Assembly (NCBI GenBank): GCA_963522175.1
Contig: CAUQXC010000004.1
Span: 186,001 to 250,000, forward strand
Direction: 5' to 3'
Length of the DNA: 64,000 nucleotides
Origin: CAKAHY01 sp963522175
Lineage (GTDB): Bacteria > Bacillota > Clostridia > Lachnospirales > Lachnospiraceae
Both the position numbers and the translations under genes were made by a program. Within the stretch, counting starts at the first letter, position 1. Each line of letters begins with the position of its first letter. Of this stretch, positions 15,190-23,500 are shown piece after piece. The notes beneath the pieces were generated by a model. The model ran no database searches and was not told the origin of the DNA. It saw nothing but the letters and a program-made list of their open reading frames with translations.

Positions 15190-16040
15190 TGAGCGGCTTT
15201 GAGGACAGAACAAAAAAATTGCTTGAAATTATAAATGAATATGCGAAGGAAGACATAATTGTCGCTTTTTCGGGCGGTGTGGACAGCAGCCTTATACTGA
15301 AGCTTGCCGTGGATGCCGCAAAAAAAACGGGAAGCAAGGTGTATGCGGTAACCGTACATACCAGATTGCATCCCATGAACGACATTGAAGTATCCAAGGC
15401 AGTGGCGGCGGAAGTTTCTGCAAGACATGAAATTATTTATGTTGATGAGCTTCAAATAGAGGGTATGAGCACTAATCCGGTCAATCGTTGCTATTTGTGC
15501 AAAAGCTGTATTTTCAGTGATTTGAAAGCTTTCGGTAAGGAAAGAGGCATAAAGCTGATACTTGAAGGAACAAATTCGGATGATCTTTTACAATACAGAC
15601 CGGGAATACAGGCTCTTAAAGAGCTTGGTATAATCAGCCCTTTTGTCGAGGCGGGCTTTAGCAAGGATGATGTCAGAAAGCTTGCCGAAAAGCTTGGAAT
15701 TTCGGTGAAAAAACGTCCCTCGGCTCCCTGTATGGCTACAAGATTTCCTTATGGGGATGACATAAACTATGAGGATATGGCAAAGCTTGACGAAGCGGAA
15801 GAATTTATAAGATCCCTAGGGTATTATAATGTCAGAATAAGAAAACACAAAAATATAGCAAGGATAGAGATAGACAGGGAAGATCTTGCAAAATTTACAA
15901 AAGATGCGGACGTAATAACAAATAAGCTCAAAAGTGCGGGCTTCGATTATGTATGCTTGGATTTGGAGGGCTTCAGATCCGGAAGTATGGATATTCATAT
16001 AGATAAGAGCAGTGTATTTAGAAAGGAGAATCCGGAATGA
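15189..16040 (+). CDS. larE: LarE, sulfur transferase for the nickel-pincer cofactor (three-Cys type)
   Basis: A 283-residue PP-loop ATPase: FSGGVDSS at residues 28-35 binds and adenylates the substrate carboxylate, and sulfur is then transferred. Cys181 (SAPCMATRFPYG) matches the sacrificial cysteine of Lactobacillus LarE. In addition Cys101 and Cys104 (RCYLCKSC) are present, the pattern of LarE proteins that hold a 4Fe-4S cluster and may work catalytically instead of destroying themselves; this reading is from family knowledge. ATG overlaps the larC stop. No larA is in the window, so the cofactor serves an enzyme encoded elsewhere. Confidence 0.93.
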   Translation: MSGFEDRTKKLLEIINEYAKEDIIVAFSGGVDSSLILKLAVDAAKKTGSKVYAVTVHTRLHPMNDIEVSKAVAAEVSARHEIIYVDELQIEGMSTNPVNRCYLCKSCIFSDLKAFGKERGIKLILEGTNSDDLLQYRPGIQALKELGIISPFVEAGFSKDDVRKLAEKLGISVKKRPSAPCMATRFPYGDDINYEDMAKLDEAEEFIRSLGYYNVRIRKHKNIARIEIDREDLAKFTKDADVITNKLKSAGFDYVCLDLEGFRSGSMDIHIDKSSVFRKENPE

Positions 16041-16582
16041 AAATAAAACCCCGACATGTAATCTTGGCTAAAATTCTGTATGCTGTTATAGCATTGGCGA
16101 TTTACGGTCTTTTTTTACTTGCTCAGAGATATATACCTAAAACGGATATGTTCTCCGGAAATTTTACCGCCTTTGTTTATGCCGGATTGACACTTACTTT
16201 ATTGGAAAGCTTCATGCTTGTTTTTTGTATACTGGGAGTTTTTCAGTATTTCACGGGAGGAGCTTTTGATATTTCGTTTATAAGTATACTCTTGCTAAAC
16301 TATTTTTATGTTTTATGTGTATACTTTCTAATAGGCAAGGAAGTTAAGCTTAAAAGGGTTCTGTTATGTATAATAGCTCTCGGCTGCTTCGGTGCGGTGC
16401 TTGTGCCTCTTGTTCACTATATACGGACATACTTTATAACAGGGCACAGATTTGAGTTTGATTTTACAACTCAGGCATTAAATCTGCTGGACTCTTTAAC
16501 CGAGTGGCGTTTTTATGCCATATCCGTCGGTATAGGGGCCTTGATTGGAAAATTTGTACGATTTGATAATAAGGAAGAGTAA
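16037..16582 (+). CDS. Hypothetical four-helix membrane protein linked to lar genes
   Basis: A 181-residue protein with about four hydrophobic segments (near 10-30, 45-70, 78-98 and 108-130) and a fifth near the C-terminus, ending in a charged tail. The ATG overlaps the larE stop by 4 bases (ATGA), so it is translated with the lar operon. No family was recognised. The association may mean a role in metal or lactate handling, but that rests on position alone. No transporter motif was seen. It could equally be a chance last gene of the transcript. Confidence 0.75.
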   Translation: MKIKPRHVILAKILYAVIALAIYGLFLLAQRYIPKTDMFSGNFTAFVYAGLTLTLLESFMLVFCILGVFQYFTGGAFDISFISILLLNYFYVLCVYFLIGKEVKLKRVLLCIIALGCFGAVLVPLVHYIRTYFITGHRFEFDFTTQALNLLDSLTEWRFYAISVGIGALIGKFVRFDNKEE

Positions 16583-16743
16583 CGTACTTAAGAAGTATAA
16601 GATTTTTTTATAAACACTTAACTTTTTAAAGCATGGCAAGTATATAGCGATGGTCATTGATTGATATAATATATTTATAAATAAACTTGACAATATATAT
16701 ATATATAATCTTAGGTAAATAAAATATTAAGGGAGAATTAATT

Positions 16744-16887
16744 ATGGCTACAAAAAGAAAAATTGGTGTCAAAATTAAAGATAGGCAGACAGGTAAACAA
16801 CAAATAGTTTTTATTGAAGCTGAATCAATGCAAGAAGCAAAGCTTATTGCGATGGAGAAATTTGGTGTTGCTTATGAGATAATGTAA
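16744..16887 (+). CDS. Small protein of 47 residues, unknown
   Basis: The frame encodes a 47-residue basic protein (starting MATKRKIGVKIKDRQTGKQQ, then an alternating beta-like stretch and a helix ending EKFGVAYEIM). AAGGGAG lies 8 bases before the ATG, and an AT-rich region with two TATAAT-like boxes lies upstream. A hairpin follows directly. Good ribosome site, promoter-like DNA and a terminator-like hairpin support a real gene. It resembles small phage or plasmid-type beta-beta-alpha proteins only in outline. No function is assigned. Confidence 0.6.
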   Translation: MATKRKIGVKIKDRQTGKQQIVFIEAESMQEAKLIAMEKFGVAYEIM

Positions 16888-16895
16888 TATGTGAC

Positions 16896-16940
16896 GCAAC
16901 TGAATTTATTATTTTATAAGGTGGATTCAGTTGCATATTT
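16896..16940 (+). terminator. Hairpin after the 47-residue gene
   Basis: GCAACTGAAT (16896-16905) pairs perfectly with ATTCAGTTGC (16925-16934) around a 19-base loop and is followed by ATATTTTC. The T-run is short, so termination may be partial. Confidence 0.6.
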
Positions 16941-17012
16941 TCATACTGACATCCTATTGTGCTTATCTAAGTATATGGGGTTATTTACTGTGTAGTTGAA
17001 AAGGGAGTAAAT

Positions 17013-17369
17013 ATGGATTTATTTGAAGTTGTAAGTAGTACTTTCGGCATGATTGGTAAAATTGTTAAAAATGGAGCAAAGGCGGTAAAGGAAGATACTC
17101 AAAAAGCTAGAGAGGAAGCTGAGTGTTTAGATGTAAGAGTGTTATGCCCCAAAATAGAACAAAGCTCAAATATATTTAAAATTTCAAGTTACTATAGTGT
17201 TTTAGCGGAAAAATGTGAGGGAATGGATGATAGGGAGCTGATAGACCTTTTTGAGGAACAATATGATAGAGGAAGATATAAAGTTTGTAATGTAATATCT
17301 AAAATCATGGAAAATAGAGGTTTGGTAGAAAAAGATGAAAATGGAAAGCTTATAAGGAATTATAACTAG
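17013..17369 (+). CDS. Hypothetical protein of 118 residues
   Basis: A soluble, charged, mostly helical protein. Its N-terminus (MDLFEVVSSTFGMIGKIVKNGAKAVKED) is amphipathic, and the middle (MDDRELIDLFEEQYDRGRYKVCNVISKIMENRGLVEKD) resembles short helical domains often seen in mobile or stress genes. AAGGGAG precedes the ATG by 9 bases. It stands alone between two hairpin or AT-rich stretches. The stretch 17370-17574 after it shows no gene and no clear structure. No family recognised. Confidence 0.6.
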   Translation: MDLFEVVSSTFGMIGKIVKNGAKAVKEDTQKAREEAECLDVRVLCPKIEQSSNIFKISSYYSVLAEKCEGMDDRELIDLFEEQYDRGRYKVCNVISKIMENRGLVEKDENGKLIRNYN

Positions 17370-17574
17370 CTTGCTATTCTGTTATTATCTTTAGTTTTGA
17401 ATTTAATATTTTTCAGGTGGGCTTGCGAATCTCATAGTACGTTCAAATAATATGGAATATATTGTTTGATATATTTCCGGTACTTCATGTTTCTGATGAA
17501 GATAACCGAAAAACCTTTACTGTATTATGTCAGAAACTCGTAAGCTTATTTTAATACCAAAATAACACGTGAAT

Positions 17575-17583
17575 TGGTATAAT
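17575..17583 (+). promoter_or_regulatory. Extended -10 promoter for the cell-wall-binding protein
   Basis: TGGTATAAT (TG, one base, TATAAT at 17578-17583) is an extended -10 element 28 bases before the start codon. No good -35 box is visible, which is common for extended -10 promoters. Confidence 0.5.
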
Positions 17584-17610
17584 ATTAAAAAAGATAAGAA
17601 AGGAGCATTT

Positions 17611-18876
17611 ATGAAACATATAAAATCATTTGTTATATCAATTTCGGTTTTGGTCATAATGTTGTTTCTGTCTACCAATACTTATGCGGACACGAAGACT
17701 ATTACAGGTGTAAATCTGCATGTTAATCAGGATATTTCCCCGGGAGACGACCTTGATGATATAAATGTAGGAATCGGAAACATTAATGACAAAGGAATAA
17801 ATGTATACGCCAACAGCGACAACAAATACACAATAACGGAAGTTGAGTTGGTAAAAAATTCAAATAAACAAGTTAAGATAGGTGATGAACTCAGAATAAA
17901 GGTAAGAATTTCACCTGCTTATACGGACGGTACGGAGTACAACTTTAAGAGCAGCTACAGCAAGTCAAATGTCAGTGTTCAGGGAGCTGACTTCGTTTCG
18001 GCAAATAAAAGAGACGGAGATTTGGTTGTAACCTTAAAGCTCAAACCTGTTAAGGGTACCTTGGAAGCACCTTACAATGTATACTGGATGTCGGATCTCG
18101 GAAGAGCCGCTTGGGATGCACCGAAAAACGGCACAGGATATTATGACATAGTTCTTAAAAGAGGAAGTACGGAGGTTACCGCTATCAGAGCCTATCACGG
18201 AACAAGCGTAAACCTGTATCCGTATATGACGGTTAAGGGTAACTACTCATTTAAGGTAAGAAGCGTAGCTTATACTGCGGAACAGAAAAAATACGGAACA
18301 AACTCGGAGTATATCGCTTCGGATGATCTTGAGATTGCAGCCAATGAGGTATCGGACGGAAAAGGAAAGCTTGATAATTCATCTTCGGGCGGAGGTCCCG
18401 GAAGCTCGGGCGGTCAGAGAAACGCCAACAACGATAAAGTCGGCTGGATTAAGGAAAATAATGCATGGTATTACAAGTATCCGGACGGAAACTATAAAAA
18501 GAACGGCTGGGAATATGTAAACAACAAGTGGTATTTGTTTGATAATGAAGGCAGGATGCTTACGGGCTGGCAGAAGAGAAACGGAAGCTATTACTTCCTT
18601 AACCACCCTGACGGTGACATGAAAACCGGTTGGATTAAAGATAAAGACATTTGGTACTATCTTGCCACAAGCGGAGACAACGCTGGTGCGGTTCTCATGA
18701 ACTCATGGATTACAGATAACGGAAAGCGTTATTACTTAAATAAAGACGGAGCCATGGCTGTAGGCTGGACAAATATATCCAATTCATGGTATTATTTCTA
18801 CAGTGACGGAAGTATGGCGGTGAACACCACCATAGATACCTTCTACGTCGACGGTAACGGAGTTTGGAAAAGGTAA
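17611..18876 (+). CDS. Secreted protein with C-terminal cell-wall-binding repeats
   Basis: A 421-residue secreted protein. The ATG at 17611 follows AAGGAG and opens a signal peptide (MKHIKSFVISISVLVIMLFL...) cut after TYA. Residues about 27-265 form a beta-rich domain of no recognised family (Tyr- and Lys-rich, with a GDDLDD stretch). A short Gly/Ser linker follows, then about six aromatic repeats of the glucan/choline-binding type: GWIKENNAWYYKYPDG, GWQKRNGSYYFL, GWIKDKDIWYYL, GWTNISNSWYYF. Such repeats hold proteins non-covalently on the wall. The function of the N-terminal domain is unknown; similar repeats occur in two other proteins of this window. Confidence 0.88.
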   Translation: MKHIKSFVISISVLVIMLFLSTNTYADTKTITGVNLHVNQDISPGDDLDDINVGIGNINDKGINVYANSDNKYTITEVELVKNSNKQVKIGDELRIKVRISPAYTDGTEYNFKSSYSKSNVSVQGADFVSANKRDGDLVVTLKLKPVKGTLEAPYNVYWMSDLGRAAWDAPKNGTGYYDIVLKRGSTEVTAIRAYHGTSVNLYPYMTVKGNYSFKVRSVAYTAEQKKYGTNSEYIASDDLEIAANEVSDGKGKLDNSSSGGGPGSSGGQRNANNDKVGWIKENNAWYYKYPDGNYKKNGWEYVNNKWYLFDNEGRMLTGWQKRNGSYYFLNHPDGDMKTGWIKDKDIWYYLATSGDNAGAVLMNSWITDNGKRYYLNKDGAMAVGWTNISNSWYYFYSDGSMAVNTTIDTFYVDGNGVWKR

Positions 18877-18892
18877 TTCTTGAAGGTCGGGC

Positions 18893-20548
18893 ATGAAGCT
18901 TTTAAAAAATAATATTTTACTTGTAGTGTCTTTTATCGTATTGGTATTTGCCTTTTTGTGGCATCTTACTTCGGTTAAAGAAGCAGCTGCGATAACGGGA
19001 ACAGGATTTTTAATAAAAGTATACGGCTTGTCGGCTCTTTTGGGCTTGACAAGCCTTGTTGTGTTTTATTTCTTTTTATTCAAAATAAAGTCAAATCTTT
19101 ATTTTGCGATATTTTCGGGGATAAGCATATTTACATTTGCCCTATTATATACTTTTTTATTTCCGCCCCTGTCGGCTCCGGATGAGGTAAGTCATTATAT
19201 AAGTGCCTATAAGGTTTCAAATATAATGCTTATGAAACAGCCTGTAAACGAGAAGGGCTATGTTCTCATAAGAGCAAGGGATTTATATATAGAAGATACA
19301 AAGGGGAAAGCGCTTATAATAGAAAATGAGGATAAGGGGCTTAAGTATATACAAAAGGATGATAAGTCGGATACGACATTACTTGGACAGGAGCTTAATT
19401 TCGGTACTTATAAGGATGTTTACGGAACAGCCAAAGCTTCCGATAAGTATGTAGCATACAAAGGAGCAGAGCTTGCAAGAACATCCTTTATACATGTGAA
19501 TACAAGCAATCTTATTTATATTCCTCAGGCTTTGGGAATAAGCCTTGCAAGGCTTTCGGGTATGGACAGTATAAGTCTGCTTTTTATGGGAAGAATTTTT
19601 AATGCGGCATTTTTTGCTCTCATACTTGCTTTTACGGTATATGTCGCGCCTTATTTTAAAAAGGTGTTTTCGGCTCTTGCTTTACTCCCTATGAGTTTAC
19701 ATCTGGCGGGCTCCTTTTCGTATGATGCTCTTATTATTTCACTGATATTTTTGTATATAGCTTATGTTCTTAAGCTGAGAGAGCAAAAGGAAAATGTGAG
19801 AGTGCGTGATATAGCTTTACTTGCGGCTTTGGTTGCCGTATTCGGTCCATGTAAGATAGTTTATGCACCGGTGGTTGCTTTCGGACTTGTTGTGCCTGTG
19901 AAAAAATTCGGCAATTTTAAAAATTATATGCTGTCGATTTTATTTATAGGAGCCTCTCTTCTTATTGCCATGTACGTAGTTAATTATAGCATTATAAATA
20001 CTTATGTTACTGAAAGTTCTGCGCTTTTGCCTTATGAGGATGTCCCGAAATACACCCTGTCCTATCTGCTCACGCGCCCGAGAGAGTTTATTTCTCTTTT
20101 TTATCTGACTGTTTTGAATGAGCTTGAATTTTACCATGTCAGTATGTTCGGAGCATATCTGGGAAACATAGATGCGAATACCGAAATGCCTTATATTTTT
20201 GTTTTTGTATTTACTATATTTCTTATCTTACTCTCCTGCAAATATAAAGGAGAAGAGGATACTTTTCTTAATAAGACGGCGATTTTATACAGCCTTTGCT
20301 TATTTATTATTATATTCGGGCTTATACTTTTTTCCATGCTTATAGCGTGGACGCCGATGACAAGCAGGTGGATACTGGGAGTTCAGGGAAGGTACTTTAT
20401 ACCTGTCATTACCTTACTTTTATTCGGGATTAAAAAATCGGGGATAGAGCTTAAGCGGGATGTGAGCAATGAAATACTTTTCATTATGCTTTCTTCCAAT
20501 TTGTATATATTGTTATATGTGTTCTCTGTTGTGATAAACAGATTTTAA
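18893..20548 (+). CDS. DUF2142-type polytopic membrane protein
   Basis: A 551-residue protein with about eleven or twelve membrane segments. After the third segment comes PPLSAPDEVSHYISAYKVSN, the conserved P-D-E-x-x-H loop of DUF2142 proteins, which are thought to be membrane glycosyltransferase-like enzymes of surface-glycan loci. A large extracytoplasmic loop of about 90 residues follows. It starts 17 bases after the cell-wall-binding protein gene with a modest GAAGGTCGGG site, so the two may share a transcript. The role in glycan assembly is inferred from the family and from the polysaccharide cluster nearby. Confidence 0.75.
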   Translation: MKLLKNNILLVVSFIVLVFAFLWHLTSVKEAAAITGTGFLIKVYGLSALLGLTSLVVFYFFLFKIKSNLYFAIFSGISIFTFALLYTFLFPPLSAPDEVSHYISAYKVSNIMLMKQPVNEKGYVLIRARDLYIEDTKGKALIIENEDKGLKYIQKDDKSDTTLLGQELNFGTYKDVYGTAKASDKYVAYKGAELARTSFIHVNTSNLIYIPQALGISLARLSGMDSISLLFMGRIFNAAFFALILAFTVYVAPYFKKVFSALALLPMSLHLAGSFSYDALIISLIFLYIAYVLKLREQKENVRVRDIALLAALVAVFGPCKIVYAPVVAFGLVVPVKKFGNFKNYMLSILFIGASLLIAMYVVNYSIINTYVTESSALLPYEDVPKYTLSYLLTRPREFISLFYLTVLNELEFYHVSMFGAYLGNIDANTEMPYIFVFVFTIFLILLSCKYKGEEDTFLNKTAILYSLCLFIIIFGLILFSMLIAWTPMTSRWILGVQGRYFIPVITLLLFGIKKSGIELKRDVSNEILFIMLSSNLYILLYVFSVVINRF

Positions 20549-20593
20549 AGATATGGGTATTTGGAAAAGAAAATATAATCCGGAAAATAAAGT

Positions 20594-20626
20594 GGCTTGT
20601 ATATGAGATAATCTCGTATACAAGCC
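20594..20626. terminator. Bidirectional hairpin between convergent genes
   Basis: GGCTTGTATA and TATACAAGCC pair perfectly and the stem continues through TGAGA/TCTCG to a three-base loop. A T-rich run follows on the minus strand, so it should terminate the small minus-strand gene and perhaps the DUF2142 gene. Confidence 0.75.
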
Positions 20627-20669
20627 TAATTTACAGTCTGAGAACAGACCTTACATATCTGTTTAAAAC

Positions 20670-21014
20670 TTATCTGGTCTTGGTTTTCTCACCGTTAGAA
20701 TTAACATAGTAGTTGTCAACCCACTTATCGGTAGCCAACTTGCCGTCGTCATCAAAGTAATACCAAGAGCCACCAGCTTTTAACCAACCCGTTTTCATGA
20801 CTCCATTTTTATCAAGGTAATAGGTATCATTGTCGTAGGATACCCAACCGGAAATTGAGGTACCGTGCTTATCAACCACTGTCCACTCTTCATCTACTTT
20901 CTTCCAAGAGTAAGAACTGTCTAAAGCTCTAACATCCGGATGCGCGAAAGCGGATATAACAGATATCATAGAAAGGGAAGTAGCTAAAAGAAAACCATAA
21001 ACAAATTTTTTCAC
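20670..21014 (-). CDS. Short secreted protein made almost only of cell-wall-binding repeats
   Basis: A 114-residue protein. GTG at 21014 is preferred because AAAGGAGG lies 9 bases upstream and the frame then opens with a signal peptide (MKKFVYGFLLATSLSMISV..., cut near AFA). The longer frame from 21056 starts inside the promoter. The mature part is about 90 residues with four aromatic repeats (GWVSYDNDTYYLDKNG, GWLKAGGSWYYFDDDG, DKWVDNYYVNSNG) and no other domain. It may coat the wall or act as a competitor for binding sites. It is divergent from the protease gene at 21394, with back-to-back promoters. Confidence 0.85.
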   Translation of the reverse strand: MKKFVYGFLLATSLSMISVISAFAHPDVRALDSSYSWKKVDEEWTVVDKHGTSISGWVSYDNDTYYLDKNGVMKTGWLKAGGSWYYFDDDGKLATDKWVDNYYVNSNGEKTKTR

Positions 21015-21046
21015 AGCAAATATCCTCCTTTTCTGTATGTACATAT

Positions 21047-21074
21047 AGTATAGCACATAAATTTTATTTGTTAA
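21047..21074 (-). promoter_or_regulatory. Promoter for the short repeat protein
   Basis: On the minus strand TTAACA (21074-21069) and TATACT (21052-21047) are 16 bases apart, with the start codon about 30 bases downstream of the -10 box. Confidence 0.65.
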
Positions 21075-21310
21075 GTAGCTGCGTGATATAGTAAGGACAT
21101 TGTAAGAAAGTCGTTAAAAAGGCTGAAATCGTAAAGTATTGTAGAAATCTGTGTGTGCCTGCCCTGTGTAAACGTATAATATGAATAACGAATTAAGCTC
21201 TCTTGCAATGATTTTGTTGTTAAAGTTTAAATTGCTTGTTTTTACATAATAAACTTTGTTAAATATAACAAGGTTTAACATATATTAAAATTATATTTAC
21301 ACATTTCTTA

Positions 21311-21339
21311 TTACAATTTGTGATATTTTGGTATATAAT
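21311..21339 (+). promoter_or_regulatory. Promoter for the IdeS-like protease gene
   Basis: TTACAA (21311-21316) and TATAAT (21334-21339) are 17 bases apart, 54 bases before the start codon. The 21075-21310 stretch between the divergent promoters is AT-rich and holds no gene that I can support. Confidence 0.65.
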
Positions 21340-21393
21340 GGCTTTCGTGTTTGGTGAAAAAATAGAGTTTGTTAAAGTATGTTAGGAGGAGTA

Positions 21394-23325
21394 ATGAAAA
21401 GGAAGTTAAAGAAAATATGTTTTACCTCACTTTTGGGACTTTGTGTCGGAGCGGGAGTACTTATGTTTTCGGGAAAAGAATGCTTTGCATTCGAAACAGG
21501 CTGGAAGTATGAGAGTAACGTGTGGAAGTATTATAAGACGGATAAGTCCCCTCACTTAGGGTGGCTGAGTTTAGGGGCGGATTGGTATTATCTTGAAGCC
21601 AAAAGCGGAAGCATGAAAACGGGTTGGATTAAGTATTCGGACGGGAGATGGTATTTTCTTAATACAAATCAGGCAAATAATTTAGGCTTAATGCTTAAGG
21701 GTTGGCAGTGGATAGACGGATATTGTTATTATTTTGATACCGTTTCCGGCAGGATGTTTGAAAGTGAAACGACACCCGACGGGTATAAAGTAGATGCTTC
21801 AGGACATTGTCTTGACGCCGGCGGTAAGGCTTTATTTAAAAAAGGAAAGGGTATACTTACCAAAAAGGAAGGTAACATTTTAAAAACTTTAGTCAGACAG
21901 TCGGGCTTAGGAGGCGGAAGCGGTTCGAGCGGAGGTAGTGGCAAAAGCGGCTTTAGTAGAGGCGGTTCAAGCGGAGGGAGCGGTGCTTCGACAAGTATCG
22001 ACAGCTCCAATACAGGCAAAAATGAAAATACCCTCGAAAACGACAGAAATAAAGCAAACGACAGTGTAAATATCGGTAGTGTAAGAGACAACAATGATGT
22101 AAACGACAACAGTAACGTAAGCGACAGTACCGGTGAAAACGGTAATCTTGGCAGCGGTACAAGTAGCGGAAGCGACAAGAATGTCGGCGGGGCTTCAAAC
22201 ACCGGAAGCAGTGAAAACGGTTCGGGAAGCAAAGAAAAAAATAAAGTACCGGAAAAAGAGCCTGAAAATTCTGAAAAGCCTGAAAACCCTGAAAAGCCGG
22301 TGCCTAAAGAGCCTGAAAAAAGGCAGGAGGAAGCAAGCGACGAACAGAAGGCTCAAAAAATATATGAGGAGCTTACAAAGGGAGTTAATGATAATGTAGC
22401 ACAGTTTGAAGCGGAAGACGGAAAAATTCATACAATACTTTGGGTACAAGGAATAAATGCTCCTAAAATGGGAGAAAACGGTGATTTCAAAAAAGAAGTC
22501 TTGGTTCAGGGAAATGAGACCTATGTGGATTATATTGCCCCTTACAGCCCCGGAAATTCATGGTTTGACGTAAATAAGTCGGACATAGGTTCAGAGGACA
22601 ATGAAAGAGATAAAAATCTCTGTTTTGCCGCAGCGGCTTCAAATATGTTGCATTGGTGGATGGAACAGAACAAAGAATATATAGAAGAGTATGAGAAGAG
22701 AAATGTAGATCTTACAAGAAAAGTGGGTACAAAAGACTATGCCTTGGAGGATTTTAAGGACTCTTTTATAAGTCAGAAAGAAAGCGGACTTTTTGAATTT
22801 TTCAAGTATATATACGGAAATAATGAAAAGGGCTTCTATTCGGATCTTTTAATCGACTTTTTCATAAACGGTTATACCCCTAAAGAAAAGGGCGGAACAA
22901 ATATTGAAGAAGACGGTTTGCAACCCGATAAAAGGGCAGGATTTTTTTATGAGGTGTTTAAGGGGAAAATACTTACGGAAAGAACCGACAGGTCGGGATA
23001 TAAAGATTTCGGAGATTCTTTAAAAGAAATACTGGGAGAAGGAAGTATCGTAGGAGTTTCACATACCGTGTTAGGTCGTGGTCGTCATGTCGTTACACTT
23101 TGGGGTGCGGAGTATGACCTTAACGGAAATATAGTTGCCGTATATATAACGGATTCCGATGACCGAGGGGACGAAGAAATAGGTATGAAACGTTACGGAG
23201 TAAAAAATTCAAACGGAAAAGCAAAGCTCAGTACGAATGTAAGCAATAAAAATCACGGTTCAAGTGTGGGAAATATATATATTTTTTCTCAGGGAACCGA
23301 AGCATGGAAGGAATATTTGAAATAG
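21394..23325 (+). CDS. Wall-bound IdeS/Mac-type cysteine protease (peptidase family C66)
   Basis: A 643-residue secreted protein. The ATG at 21394 follows AGGAGG; a signal peptide ends near CFA. Residues 30-135 hold cell-wall-binding repeats (GWLSLGADWYYLEAKSGSMK, GWIKYSDGRWYFL), then a Gly/Ser/Asn linker and a Pro-Glu-Lys stretch. From about residue 345 the protein matches streptococcal IdeS: WVQGINAP, NLCFAAAASNMLHWW with Cys410, FFINGY, GVSHTVLGRGRHVVTLWGAE with His565, and ITDSDD with Asp587 and Asp589. The His to Asp spacings of 22 and 24 equal those of IdeS (His262, Asp284, Asp286), and Lys395 may match its oxyanion Lys84. IdeS cuts the IgG hinge; the target here is inferred only. Confidence 0.9.
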   Translation: MKRKLKKICFTSLLGLCVGAGVLMFSGKECFAFETGWKYESNVWKYYKTDKSPHLGWLSLGADWYYLEAKSGSMKTGWIKYSDGRWYFLNTNQANNLGLMLKGWQWIDGYCYYFDTVSGRMFESETTPDGYKVDASGHCLDAGGKALFKKGKGILTKKEGNILKTLVRQSGLGGGSGSSGGSGKSGFSRGGSSGGSGASTSIDSSNTGKNENTLENDRNKANDSVNIGSVRDNNDVNDNSNVSDSTGENGNLGSGTSSGSDKNVGGASNTGSSENGSGSKEKNKVPEKEPENSEKPENPEKPVPKEPEKRQEEASDEQKAQKIYEELTKGVNDNVAQFEAEDGKIHTILWVQGINAPKMGENGDFKKEVLVQGNETYVDYIAPYSPGNSWFDVNKSDIGSEDNERDKNLCFAAAASNMLHWWMEQNKEYIEEYEKRNVDLTRKVGTKDYALEDFKDSFISQKESGLFEFFKYIYGNNEKGFYSDLLIDFFINGYTPKEKGGTNIEEDGLQPDKRAGFFYEVFKGKILTERTDRSGYKDFGDSLKEILGEGSIVGVSHTVLGRGRHVVTLWGAEYDLNGNIVAVYITDSDDRGDEEIGMKRYGVKNSNGKAKLSTNVSNKNHGSSVGNIYIFSQGTEAWKEYLK

Positions 23326-23334
23326 TGAGGCAAG

Positions 23335-23367
23335 AAATCGTCTGTTTTACAGCAGGCGGTTTTTTAT
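23335..23367 (+). terminator. Terminator after the IdeS-like gene
   Basis: AAATCGTCTG pairs with CAGGCGGTTT (two G-U pairs) around an 8-base loop and runs into TTTTT. It separates the protease from the polysaccharide cluster. No strong promoter was found in 23368-23500; a weak TAAAAT lies near 23460. Confidence 0.8.
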
Positions 23368-23500
23368 ATGGAGATACTTTTTGTTTGCCTATTACTTTTA
23401 AGCATATAAGTCCCCGTATACAAAAACAATAAGATATATGAAAACTTTGCAATGTGTGATAAAATAGCAGGCAGAGTAAGTTTCGGAAAGGTAAGGATGT

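Noticed and set aside
16687..16709. TTGACA and TATAAT before the 47-codon gene as a promoter
   Set aside because: The boxes are only 11 bases apart, too close for sigma-A; another pairing could not be fixed.
21729..22449. Leu- and Arg-rich minus-strand frames opposite the IdeS-like gene
   Set aside because: They mirror the Gly/Ser and Pro/Glu linker codons of the real gene and have no start signals.
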